Assembly (NCBI GenBank): GCA_039881145.1
Contig: JAYKKI010000064.1
Span: 4,025,001 to 4,089,000, forward strand
Direction: 5' to 3'
DNA: 64,000 nucleotides
Source of the DNA: Druceiella hillmani
Lineage: Eukaryota > Arthropoda > Insecta > Lepidoptera > Hepialidae
In this document: one piece after another, positions 47,811 to 57,720 of the stretch
How positions within the stretch are numbered: position 1 is the stretch's first letter
Layout: every line of letters begins with the position of its first letter
Made by a program: the position numbers and the translations under genes
The notes under the pieces: generated by a model
Databases searched by the model: none
What the model was told of the DNA's origin: nothing
The model's input: only the letters and a program-made list of their open reading frames with translations

Positions 47811-48242
47811 AGAACTGCTTAAGGGTCTTTCATGAACATCTTGACCGTCGGCCTAGCTTCACGCTTTCACGAGGCAGACCGCTTGTAAATATTCATGCTT
47901 CTATATTTCTGTTTATTTCACATATGGCTGCTATGCCCTTTGATTAGGTACTTCACTGGTTGAAATAACCTGAAATTTCTGATCCATATTCTCCACTGGT
48001 TCTTTATTTACAAAGTTATTATATCACGAAGTTTGGCATAATATCATTGCATCGAAAATGTTGACACGCCTATCAAACCGAATTACCATTTTTCTTGTAT
48101 CTTTTTATTGAGATCTTTAAGTGTAGAAGCTGTGAGGTTGTGGCAAATTCTTCTTGAAGTATTCATTATCTGAAATACTGAAGTTTTCAGGCGCCTTTAC
48201 TCCTAGACACAACAGATTACAGCCCATCTCCCTTCGCGTTTC
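47811..48242. other. Unassigned sequence
   Basis: No gene recognised. Confidence 0.4.
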
Positions 48243-51165
48243 GATAATTTAGAACATTGTCAGTACACCTGATAAATGACATTTTAGTAATTACTTTGCT
48301 CTTTATCGATAATTTAGCACATTGTCACTATACCTGATAAATTACATTTTAGTAATTACTTTGCTCTTTTGTCACATTATCAGAATACCTGATAAATGAC
48401 ATTTTAGTAATTACTTTGCTCTTTTGGCACATTGTCAGAATACCTGATAAATGACATTTTAGTAATTACTTTGCTCTTTATCAATATTTTAGCACATTGT
48501 CAGTATACCTGATAAATGACGTTATAGTAATTACTTTGCTCTTTATCAATAATTTAGCACATTATCACTATACATGACAAATTACATTTTAGTAATTACT
48601 TTGCTCTTTTAGCACATTGTCAGGATACCTGATAAATGACATTTTAGTAATTACTTTGCTCTTTTGGCACATTGTCAGAATACCTGATAAATGACATTTT
48701 AGTAATTACTTTGCTCTTTTGGCACATTGTCAGAATACCTGATAAATGACATTTTAGTAATTACTTTGCTCTTTATCAATATTTTAGCACATTGTCAGTA
48801 TACCTGATAAATGACGTTATAGTAATTACTTTGCTCTTTATCAATAATTTAGCACATTATCACTATACCTGACAAATTACATTTTAGTAATTACTTTGCT
48901 CTTTTAGCACATTGTCAGGATACCTGATAAATGACATTTTAGTAATTACTTTGCTCTTTATCAATAATTTAGCAGATTGTCACCATACCTGATAAATTAC
49001 ATTTTAGTAATTACTTTGCTCTTTTGGCACATTGTCAGAATACTTGATAAATTACATTTCAGTAATTACTTTGCTCTTTATAAATATTTTAGCACATTGT
49101 CAGTAAACCTGATAAATGACGTTATAGTAATTACTTTGCTCTTTATCAATAATTTAGCACATTATCACTATACCTGACAAATTACATTTTAGTAATTACT
49201 TTGCTCTTTTAGCACATTGTAAGGATACCTGATAAATGACATTTTAGTAATTACTTTGCTCTTTTGGCACATTGTCAGAATACCTGATAAATGACATTTT
49301 AGTAATTACTTTGCTCTTTATCAATAATTTAGCAGATTGTCACTATACCTGATAAATTACATTTTAGTAATTACTTTGCTCTTTTGGCACATTGTCAGAA
49401 TACCTGATAAATGACATTTTAGTAATTACTTTGCTCTTTATCAATATTTTAGCACATTGTCAGTATACCTGATAAATGACGTTATAGTAATTACTTTGGT
49501 CTTTGTCAATAATTTAGCACATTATCACTATACCTGACAAATTACATTTTAGTAATTACTTTGCTTTTTTAGCACATTGTCAGGATACCTGATAAATGAC
49601 ATTTTAGTAATTACTTTGCTCTTTATCAATAATTTAGCAGATTGTCACTATACCTGATAAATTACATTTTAGTAATTACTTTGCTCTTTTGGCACATTGT
49701 CAGAATACCTGATAAATGACATTTTAGTAATTACTTTGCTTTTTATCAATATTTTAGCACATTGTCAGTAAACCTGATAAATGACGTTATAGTAATTACT
49801 TTGCTCTTTATCAATAATTTAGCACATTATCATTCATAATTTAGCACATTTTAGTAATTACTCACATTACATCAATAATTTAGCACATTTTAGTAATTAC
49901 TTTGCTCTTTTAGCACATTGTCAGGATACCTGATAAATGACATTTTAGTAATTACTTTGCTCTTTTGGCACATTGTCAGAATACCTGATAAATGACATTT
50001 TAGTAATTACTTTGCTCTTTATCAATAATTTAGCAGATTGTCACTATACCTGATAAATTACATTTTAGTAATTACTTTGCTCTTTTGGCACATTGTCAGA
50101 ATACCTGATAAATGACATTTTAGTAATTACTTTGCTCTTTATCAATATTTTAGCACATTGTCAGTATACCTGATAAATGACGTTATAGTAATTACTTTGG
50201 TCTTTATCAATAATTTAGCACATTATCACTATACCTGACAAATTACATTTTAGTAATTACTTTGCTCTTTTAGCACATTGTCAGGATACCTGATAAATGA
50301 CATTTTAGTAATTACTTTGCTCTTTATCAATAATTTAGCAGATTGTCACTATACCTGATAAATTACATTTTAGTAATTACTTTGCTCTTTTGGCACATTG
50401 TCAGAATACCTGATAAATGACATTTTAGTAATTACTTTGCTCTTTATCAATATTTTAGCACATTGTCAGTATACCTGATAAATGACGTTATAGTAATTAC
50501 TTTGGTCTTTATCAATAATTTAGCACATTATCACTATACCTGACAAATTACATTTTAGTAATTACTTTGCTCTTTTAGCACATTGTCAGGATACTTGATA
50601 AATGACATTTTAGTAATTACTTTGCTCTTTATCAATAATTTAGCAGATTGTCACTATACCTGATAAATTACATTTTAGTAATTACTTTGCTCTTTTGGCA
50701 CATTGTCAGAATACCTGATAAATGACATTTTAGTAATTACTTTGCTCTTTATCAATATTTTAGCACATTGTCAGTAAACCTGATAAATGACGTTATAGTA
50801 ATTACTTTGCTCTTTATCAATAATTTAGCACATTATCATTCATAATTTAGCACATTTTAGTAATTACTCACATTACATCAATAATTTAGCACATTTTAGT
50901 AATTACTTTGCTCTTTTAGCACATTGTCAGGATACCTGATAAATGACATTTTAGTAATTACTTTGCTCTTTATCAATAATTTAGCAGATTGTCACTATAC
51001 CTGATAAATTACATTTTAGTAATTACTTTGCTCTTTATCAATATTTTAGCACATTGTCAGTAAACCTGATAAATGACGTTATAGTAATTACTTTGCTCTT
51101 TATCAATAATTTAGCACATTATCACTATACCTGATAAATTACATTTTAGTAATTACTTTGCTCTT
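48243..51165. repeat. 55/65-bp satellite with 305-bp higher-order units
   Basis: About 2.9 kb of tandem monomers sharing TAGTAATTACTTTGCTCTTT and CCTGATAAATGAC. Two length classes alternate: 55 bp (TTTTGGCAC or TTTTAGCAC start) and 65 bp (TTTATCAATAATTTAGCAC start). Five recognisable variants occur in fixed order (A 55, B 65 with GACGTTATAG, C 65 with CCTGACAAATTAC, D 55 with GTCAGGATACC, E 65 with TTAGCAGATTGTC), giving a 305-bp higher-order unit; A-type starts at 49379, 49684, 50080 and 50385 show the 305-bp step twice. A rearranged piece (CATTCATAATTTAGCAC ... ACTCACATTACATC) occurs at 49825 and 50831, 1006 bp apart. No gene. Confidence 0.97.
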
Positions 51166-51879
51166 TTATTCGTAAGAGTATTATTCTGTTTCATGCCATA
51201 ATTTTCCGACTGTCTGACGTTGCAGTCTAAGAGCGAGTGATGCGGCTAATGCTAAAGTGTTTAAATTATGTACTAGAAATTAGCCAGACGGTGTTAATAA
51301 TTCAAAATAAGTTGAAAATAATGACATATTAATGGGCGTAAGTTTGATGTTTTTCCCTAGACGGCCCGGGGATGGGAAAATAGTAAATAGGTATAAAATT
51401 ATTAAATATATACAACAAGACTCAAGTTTTCATCAAAATATAAAAGTAGAATATAATAAAGTATACTTCATACAATATAATACGTAAGTAGAATACAGTA
51501 AGGTACACGAGTGGGGTATGATATAGTATATTCCTTATAATAAATTACGAGTAAGTAGAACACATTTCATACAATAGTGTATACCAGTAGAGATCATAAA
51601 GAGACCAATTTTTAGATTGATGATAATCAAGGCAAGATAGGTGGTCTTCACCAACTTCTAAAAGAGAGACTACTAGGCTAATTTTTCCCGAGGGTTTCCG
51701 AGTGTGTTGAGAAAATTTGGGTCAAACCAAATTACTACAAGTTGCATTAATTACGAGACACGTCGCTTTCCGCTAGAGTTTAAACCGGTTTGCATTAAGA
51801 GATATCCCAGTGCTTCACGGAGGTGAGTACAATGATTGTCGTAGAGTTTTATTGAAGAGCATGCATCAAAACAATAGAG
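51166..51879. other. Unassigned sequence
   Basis: Short TATAGTATA/AAGTAGAATA-type imperfect repeats at 51440-51580; otherwise nothing recognisable. Confidence 0.4.
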
Positions 51880-52300
51880 TGGAATCATATGGTTCCTTTA
51901 GACACCGTAGGATTCTTTAGTTCCCGTAACTTGGTTGAAAGTGAACAGATCACAGGATGTGGTTTCTTTAGTCACCGTAACTTGGTTGAATGTGAATAGA
52001 TCACAGGATGTGGTTCCTTTAGTCATCGTAGGATTCTTTAGACACCGTCACATGGTTGAAAGTAAACAGATCACAGGATGTCGTTTCTTTAGTCACCGTA
52101 CCTTGGTTTGAAAGTGAATAGATCACAGGATGTGGATCCTTTCGTCACCGTAGGATTCTTTAGACACCGTAACTTGGTTGAAAGTGAACAGATCACAGGT
52201 TTGGTTTCTTCAGTCACCGTAACTTGGTTGAAAGTGAACAGATCACAGGATATGGTTCCTTTAGTCATCGTAACTTGATTGAAAGTGAATAGATCCCACA
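51880..52300. repeat. 51/70-bp tandem repeat, about 7 copies
   Basis: AGTGAA(C/T)AGATCACAGGAT recurs at 51946, 51997, 52067, 52119, 52189, 52239 and 52290: spacings 51, 70, 52, 70, 50, 51. The longer units contain an extra GTAGGATTCTTTAGACACC. A 121-bp dimer was amplified at least twice. A 70-codon minus frame is a by-product. Confidence 0.95.
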
Positions 52301-53490
52301 AGTTTGATTGTTGATAAGCGGTACTATCAGGGAACTTTCGAAGATCCCTTCTTTATGAGGTTGTGTCGTTTCGAACCTTTGGAGGGACCGTAAAACAACA
52401 CGGGTGGTAGTTGGAATAGTAGAGTACGCTATTTTTCAGTCACTTATTAAATACATGATATTATTTTAGAAAGAAACACTATCATTGTTGAAAATAAACT
52501 TGGTATTCTCAGTCAATTCCGTTCCTTATCTGCAGTCATTACTTTCTGAGTCATCATCGGCTCCTCAAGCAAAGAATTTCTGTAGACCGATCTTTCAAGC
52601 AAGCAATTTCTTTACAAACATATTTAACAGGACATCCGGACAGCTTTCTTAAGATGCGGCATCCATACATAACCTGTAACGATCTAGAAGAATCTAAAAG
52701 GCTTGCACCATGGAAAGTTTTGTCAAAATTGGTTCAGCAGTTTTTATAATTAGCATCTGCCCAACAAAACAAGGATGAAAGATTAGGTGGCCGTAATGAA
52801 ATGGGTTCTGGGGAAAAAAATAATTTGGAAGAAACTCCAATAACATGATAATAACTGTTACTCATCACACGGTGTCTGGTGTCTGTGGGATATTTCACGA
52901 AGCCATAGCGTAGAGTGGAGCATTAATAAAACTTCTTAACCTGATCAGAGACAACAAGTATTCGAGTTCGGGCGAAAATTGGTAATAACTAGTGGTGATT
53001 TTTATACACTATTGGAATTTTTTGAAAACGTACCTGAATAGCAATTTATGTGCTTCAGAACACCAATTTCTTTAATAGAAAATTTGGAGTTTTTATATTA
53101 TTTTCATTTTAAAAGATAAAATAAGAACAAATATTTTTCTCTGAATGCTCTTTCAAAACGTTACGTGAAGGCAATGTTGGAGAGACATATATAATGATTG
53201 GCTTTATTAGTATTAAGATTATCTTGCTAATAAAGATCTGTGGATGGAAAGAAATAGAAATATATTCAATGAGATATCCGCACCACACGATTTATAGTGG
53301 CACTTACTTGAATTGGAAAACATAAGTATGAGAAGCCAAGAAATAAAGAGAGAAGAAATCGATGAATGTATGAAATAAGTGGGCAGCTTTCATCTTTTAA
53401 TGGGTAGAACATGCAAACGCCATTGTAGATCTCGGAAACAAAGTATACATACAATAATTATAATATAAGGTATATTACGTAACATAAACA
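52301..53490. other. Unassigned, partly dispersed-repeat-like
   Basis: Around 52700-52760 TGGAAAGTTTTGTCAAAATT and GGTTCAGCAGTTTTTATAA resemble the 'TTTCATCAAAATCGGTTCAG' phrase of many insect transposable elements. No gene recognised. Confidence 0.35.
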
Positions 53491-53657
53491 AATTATAACA
53501 TGACTTCGATAAAAATCATGATTTTTATTTGTTTGTTTTTGTCTTTGTCTTTTTAAATCCTGTATTTGTTTCACTCTTTTGGCCACGTATCTTCTACAGA
53601 ACAAATAAAAATCTGTAACCCTGACATGAACAGGTAACCCTGTCGCGTCATAATCCG
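53491..53657 (+). repeat. ~165-bp direct repeat, left copy
   Basis: From AATTATAACATGACTTCGAT to CCCTGTCGCGTCATAATCC. It matches 54016-54183 with scattered substitutions. The 362-bp element, copy 3, fills the space between. Confidence 0.88.
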
Positions 53658-54019
53658 GTAGTTGACTCATTCTAAATTTTGATATTTTTCGTACAATATT
53701 GTGAAATGTAAGTTAATTAAAAACCAGTCTTAAAAAAATTCAAAAACTGATTGAAAAATTGGCCAGTTGTAGGGTTCTAAATTTGAAGATACGGATAGAG
53801 TTGGGTATATACCCGTCTCTTTTCCTCTCGTAGAATATAATGTGCAATATTAAAAATGACCTCACAACACAGTATTGCCGTCCTTATCTAAATATTAAAT
53901 TTAAACATTTATAACTCGGTCAATTTTTAAGATTATTAAAAAATTGTTTCACTCTTCATCGGCTTGTATATTGAAATTATGATTAATGAAATAAAAAAAA
54001 ATTAGTCAAATACCCAATT
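53658..54019 (+). mobile_element. ~362-bp dispersed element, copy 3
   Basis: GTAGTTGACTCATTCTAAAT through AGTCAAATACCCAATT, same ends and length as copies at 21508 and 24638. Unlike them it sits exactly between two 165-bp direct repeats. Confidence 0.82.
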
Positions 54020-54183
54020 ATAATGTGACTTTGATAAAAATCATGATTTTCCTTCTTTGTTTGTTTTTGTCTTTGTCTTTTTAAATACTGTATTTATTTT
54101 ACATTTTCGGCCACCTATCCTCTACAGAACAAATAATAAACTGTAACCCTGACATGAACAGGTAACCCTGTCACGTCATAATT
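54016..54183 (+). repeat. ~165-bp direct repeat, right copy
   Basis: AATTATAATGTGACTTTGAT through CCTGTCACGTCATAATTCC, partner of 53491-53657. Its first bases overlap the end of the 362-bp element. Confidence 0.88.
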
Positions 54184-54260
54184 CCTTAATATCTAAATAA
54201 TAACTTAGCAGCCTGCATCTTAGCCGAGTGCAGTTTCTCGTGTGCAGTGTATCACCACGC

Positions 54261-54365
54261 ATATAAGGGCGTAGGTAGGTATATAAAGAGGCTTATTGGT
54301 GTATATAAAGACAGTAGCGCGAAGTACATAAGCCGGTGTCTTGTAGCGACAAACTGCAACACAAA
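54261..54365 (+). promoter_or_regulatory. Candidate RNA polymerase II promoter and 5' UTR
   Basis: Two strong TATA boxes, TATATAAAGAG at 54280 and TATATAAAG at 54302. An arthropod-type initiator core ACAGT at 54311-54315 lies about 31 bp downstream of the first box, the expected distance. The following 50 nt are GC-richer than the surroundings and end in ACACAAAATG, a good insect translation-start context at 54366. Upstream sequence 54190-54260 is also GC-richer (GCCGAGTGCAG, CTCGTGTGCAGTG). This is the most gene-like start in the window, but no downstream exon could be identified and it lies close to repeats. Confidence 0.4.
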
Positions 54366-54503
54366 ATGCGAGCCGTCGACACTGTTCGGCCGGTAGGTGC
54401 GCGTGGTCGTTTGAAGTTAAGAAACAGGTTAGGGCAAGTAAAATATTTATTTTTGGAACGAATTTCCTTATTGCACGTTATATACTTGGCGAATAAGTGC
54501 TAG
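54366..54503 (+). CDS. Short reading frame or first exon downstream of TATA promoter
   Basis: Begins at the ATG with ACACAAA context and reads 45 codons to TAG, starting MRAVDTVRPV. No domain, signal peptide or family is recognised. Many insect genes, cuticle-protein genes among them, have a very short first coding exon after a TATA promoter; possible splice donors here are CCG/GTAGGT after nine codons and CAA/GTAAAA further on. Partner exons may lie beyond 64000 or may be missing. It could equally be a chance frame. Function unknown. Confidence 0.25.
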   Translation: MRAVDTVRPVGARGRLKLRNRLGQVKYLFLERISLLHVIYLANKC

Positions 54504-54510
54504 CCCGAAA

Positions 54511-54589
54511 AAGTGTAAGATTTCGACCGACACTTTTGCTACAGTATAAAAGTGTAAGATTTCGATCCTCACCTTTGCTACAGTATAAG
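54511..54589. repeat. 39-bp tandem duplication
   Basis: AAGTGTAAGATTTCGA, then TTTGCTACAGTATAA, present twice (54511 and 54550). Confidence 0.9.
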
Positions 54590-55387
54590 TGTTTGCGTGT
54601 TTATAAGATCAAAAAAGAAAACCAATGCGTAAAGATGTAACGTCTTTTAATTTTTCGTTTAATTACTTTCGAACGTTCATTGTGCTTGTTATTTAATACA
54701 TAATACATAGAGATAGGACTTGTTTCTGATCGAGTGTCCCACGACACCACTTATACGTTTTTATATTTGTAAAACTTGTTTTGTACTGAATGTCACTGTG
54801 ACATTACGTCACAGTGTTTCATCAGCATATAACGCTATTCTGACACCATCTATCGGTAAAGACAAGTTTTGAACGCAAAATCTTAAATGATAAAAAGGAT
54901 TTATGGCATTTTCAGGTTTGCACACCTTAAAAGGAAAAACGGAAACCTTATACGATTACACTCGTGTCCATCTTAATGTCTGTCGTAATCGTTTTTCTCA
55001 GATAATGCTTGAAATGGAAAATTTAAATATGGCATAGTACTAAAGGATATTAACTCGCAGTATCCGAATAGATAACACTTAAGAAGTTTATACGAACATT
55101 TTAGGGGGAGTGGTAAGGTAGGGAGGGGGGGGGAGACTTTGATATGGCCACTTAGGCACTTAATTTTTTTTCAATTCTGTGTGTAGTGTAAGGTATAATT
55201 AAGGACACAAAAATATTAATTTTTTTCTTAATTTTAGGTATTACATTTTCTGAAATGTACTGAAAAATGTGCTAAAAGTATGCATTATTTAAAAAAATGG
55301 GGTCTTTGGTTTATATAATTCTAGATGATGTTTCTGAGATATTTACTATAATATATATGCCTTAGTACTTAAGTAAGCAAGTCCTAC
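54590..55387. other. Unassigned, with a G-rich run
   Basis: No gene. A 9-bp-stem hairpin CACTGTGAC-ATTAC-GTCACAGTG at 54794-54816. A G-rich stretch at 55104-55133 holds G5, G3 and G9 runs, unusual for this AT-rich window. Confidence 0.5.
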
Positions 55388-55640
55388 AGAATCAGATGGC
55401 TCAGGCACGTTATTCGACGGAAAGATCTGGACCCAGTTAGAGAACTAACGTTTGCGAAGATTGAAGATACAAGGAGAAGAGTGCCAAACACCTGCAAGGT
55501 GGTTGGAAAGTGTAGAGAAGGACTTGAACATTTTGGTGGAGAAACCTTGCATCAAGTCGTACTGCCTGGAGGGAGCAAATTGGGAAAGCCTTGGCCTGCA
55601 CCAGGCTATAGTGCTGACAAAGAAGAAGTACTTGATTACA
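55388..55640 (+). pseudogene. LINE polyprotein C-terminus, degenerate
   Basis: First frame reads RIRWLRHVIRRKDLDPVREL, equivalent to the RI+WLGHV segment at the end of LINE reverse transcriptases; after a frameshift near 55480 comes ARWLESVEKDL (usual form TRW-D-VE-DL). The 3' end TATAGTGCTGACAAAGAAG matches the fragment at 21136-21361, so both are the same 5'-truncated family. No catalytic region is present. Confidence 0.75.
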
Positions 55641-55937
55641 TTAAATGATATTAAACATTTATTGAGCTACGAAGATCATATTTGTGACGATTTGGGATAA
55701 GTAAGGTAGTTTTACTTTAGTTATCCTAGGTTATTACTAATATGGTCTTCTCTCAATGTTTTACTTTTCTTCTTTTTAATAATAATATACTTAGCAGCTT
55801 TATAGTACACTCTCTTTGATATAAAACAAATAGTCTTTAATTCAAATCACAATTCCATTCTTAATTTGTGAAAGACACAAAACACGTTGATCACGAAAAA
55901 ATTAATAATTCGAAAACTATTAATTACACACGGAATA

Positions 55938-56325
55938 TTTTGCGTTCAATAAAATATTAAATAAAGCAAGTTCCAAATATTGACACCGTGGTAACGTCAA
56001 TGGCTGATGAAATCGTAGAGCAAAATTTTGAGATAAAAATGAGGGCAGCGACGCAAATTAATTTAGTGTAATGCCAGCTTTCGTTGTGCGAGTACGATGT
56101 TTTATTTATTTTGTCAAATAGATTAAAAATTTTGCGTTCAATAAAGTATTAAACAAAGCAAGTTCCAAATATTGACACCGTGGTAACGTCAATAGCTGAT
56201 GAAATTGTAGGGCAAAATTTTGAGACAAAAATGAGCGCAGCGACGCAGATTAATTTAGTGTAATGCCAGCTTTCGTTACGCGAACATGATGTTTGTTGTT
56301 TTATTTATTTTGTCAAATAGTTTTC
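55938..56325. repeat. 192-bp tandem duplication
   Basis: TTTTGCGTTCAATAAA(A/G)TATT begins at 55938 and at 56130. Shared: GACACCGTGGTAACGTCAAT, AATTTAGTGTAATGCCAGC, TTTATTTATTTTGTCAAATA. Divergence is low (a few percent by eye), so the duplication is fairly recent. Confidence 0.93.
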
Positions 56326-56523
56326 AAATAAAACTCCAATATTTAAAATTTATTTAACTATCACCCTTTAAACTGTGGAAATTACGTAAATATTATTAAA
56401 TATACGAAATATGCACAAAAAATACTAGAAAAATTCAAGAATACGTCAATAAAAAGAAAGATCGGGAAATAGAGAATCGAAAAAGAATCGGATGTTTGAC
56501 GTTAATCATCACAGAGCTTAGTC

Positions 56524-56587
56524 TGTCGAGTTTGTCGTCTCAACTTTGAGACGCTCCCGTCTCAAAGTTGAGACGACAAACTCGACA
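56524..56587. other. Perfect 30-bp hairpin with 4-nt loop
   Basis: Arms 56524-56553 and 56558-56587 are exact reverse complements (starting TGTCGAGTTTGTCG), with loop CTCC. GC content of the arms (about 47%) is well above the surroundings. Confidence 0.95.
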
Positions 56588-56674
56588 AGCGCGTCATATA
56601 ATTTTTCTTCGCCATGTGGCCGTTCTGATGTATTCTGTAGAAATAGTTTAATGGGAATATTATGTATAATTAAG

Positions 56675-56745
56675 TATTTATAAATACCTAAATGCGTACG
56701 AAACTTTTGTAGTGCAAGTTTCACTCGAGCTTGACAGGTTTTTTG
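56675..56745 (+). mobile_element. Lepidopteran repeat tail fragment
   Basis: ATACCTAAATGCGTACGAAA, then AGTGCAAGTTTCACTCGAGC and TTGACAGGTTTTTT match the tail of the repeat at 18895-19215 (CCTAAATGTATACGGAACCC ... CTCGTGCTTGACAGGTC). Confidence 0.65.
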
Positions 56746-56984
56746 TTATTACTCAATATCTTGTTGCTTAACTGTGTAGCTCAAAGCAGTAACTCTGTGT
56801 CTAAAAGCAGTCGAACGCTAGTGCCGCTATTGTTGTCTATAATTTTGGATTTTTTAACGAAATAATTTATCTTGCATCTTATTATCTTCTGTCCCACTTA
56901 CAGTTAATACCTTTACTAAGACTATTGACTCTTTTCAGGCTACATTTTAATAAGAAAAAAAAAATAATTTCGTAATATCACTAC

Positions 56985-57362
56985 GAGATCAATATATGTA
57001 ATTAGATTAATCACTACGAGATCCATATATGTAATTAGATTAATCACTATGAGATCGATATATGTAATTATATTAATCACTATGAGTAATTAGATTAATC
57101 ACTATGAGATCGATATATGTATTTACATTAATCACTATATATGTAATTAGATTAATCACTATGATATCGATATATGTAATTACATTAATCACTATATATG
57201 TAATTAGATTAATCACTATGAGATCGATATATGTAATTACATTAATCACTATATATGTAATTAGATTAATCACTATGAGATCGATATATGTAATTACATT
57301 ATTCACTATAAGATCCATATATGTAATTAGATTAATCACTATGAGATCAATATATGTGATTA
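56985..57362. repeat. 33/24-bp tandem repeat (57-bp dimer)
   Basis: Units ATTAATCACTATGAGATCGA + TATATGTAATTAG (33 bp) alternate with a 24-bp form lacking the GAGATCGAT piece, giving a 57-bp dimer in the centre and 33-bp monomers at the edges. Both strands are open for about 90-104 codons with a 19-residue period, explained by 57 being a multiple of three. Confidence 0.93.
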
Positions 57363-57483
57363 GTTTTTTTTGACATAAGATAAGCATGTTTGCGGATAGG
57401 CAACTAATAATTGCGTACTATATGCCACTTAGTACACATTGTTTTGAATATATTTGGCGTTAATTCTGTAGAAATTTATTATT

Positions 57484-57720
57484 CACAATTAAATGAAACT
57501 ACGGGATGTAGTATTATTTCTACTTTCTTTAATTTTTTTACCACGACCTAGGTTTTGTTGTATTACAACATCTTCAGGTGGGCTATTAGCAAAGATCTTT
57601 GATTAGCAATATTTGCTAATATCCCACCTGGAGATGTTGTAATACAACGAAACCTAGGTCGTGGTAAAGAAATTAAAGAAAGTAGAAATAATACTACATC
57701 ACGTAGTTTCATTTAATTGT
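57484..57720. mobile_element. Fold-back MITE, full copy
   Basis: 237 bp from ACAATTAAATGAAACTACG to CGTAGTTTCATTTAATTGT with almost fully complementary arms. The loop (about 57578-57623) contains GGGCTATTAGCAAAGATC and TTTGCTAATATCCCAC, itself partly complementary. It has a longer loop than the copy at 14084. Confidence 0.87.

Noticed and set aside
48243..51165. CRISPR-like array of repeats and spacers
   Set aside because: The whole unit is repetitive, with no unique spacers; the context is eukaryotic.
57073..57387. Frames of 89 and 104 codons with a 19-residue repeat
   Set aside because: Period of 57 bp in a tandem repeat explains both; low-complexity Ile/Tyr/Leu composition.
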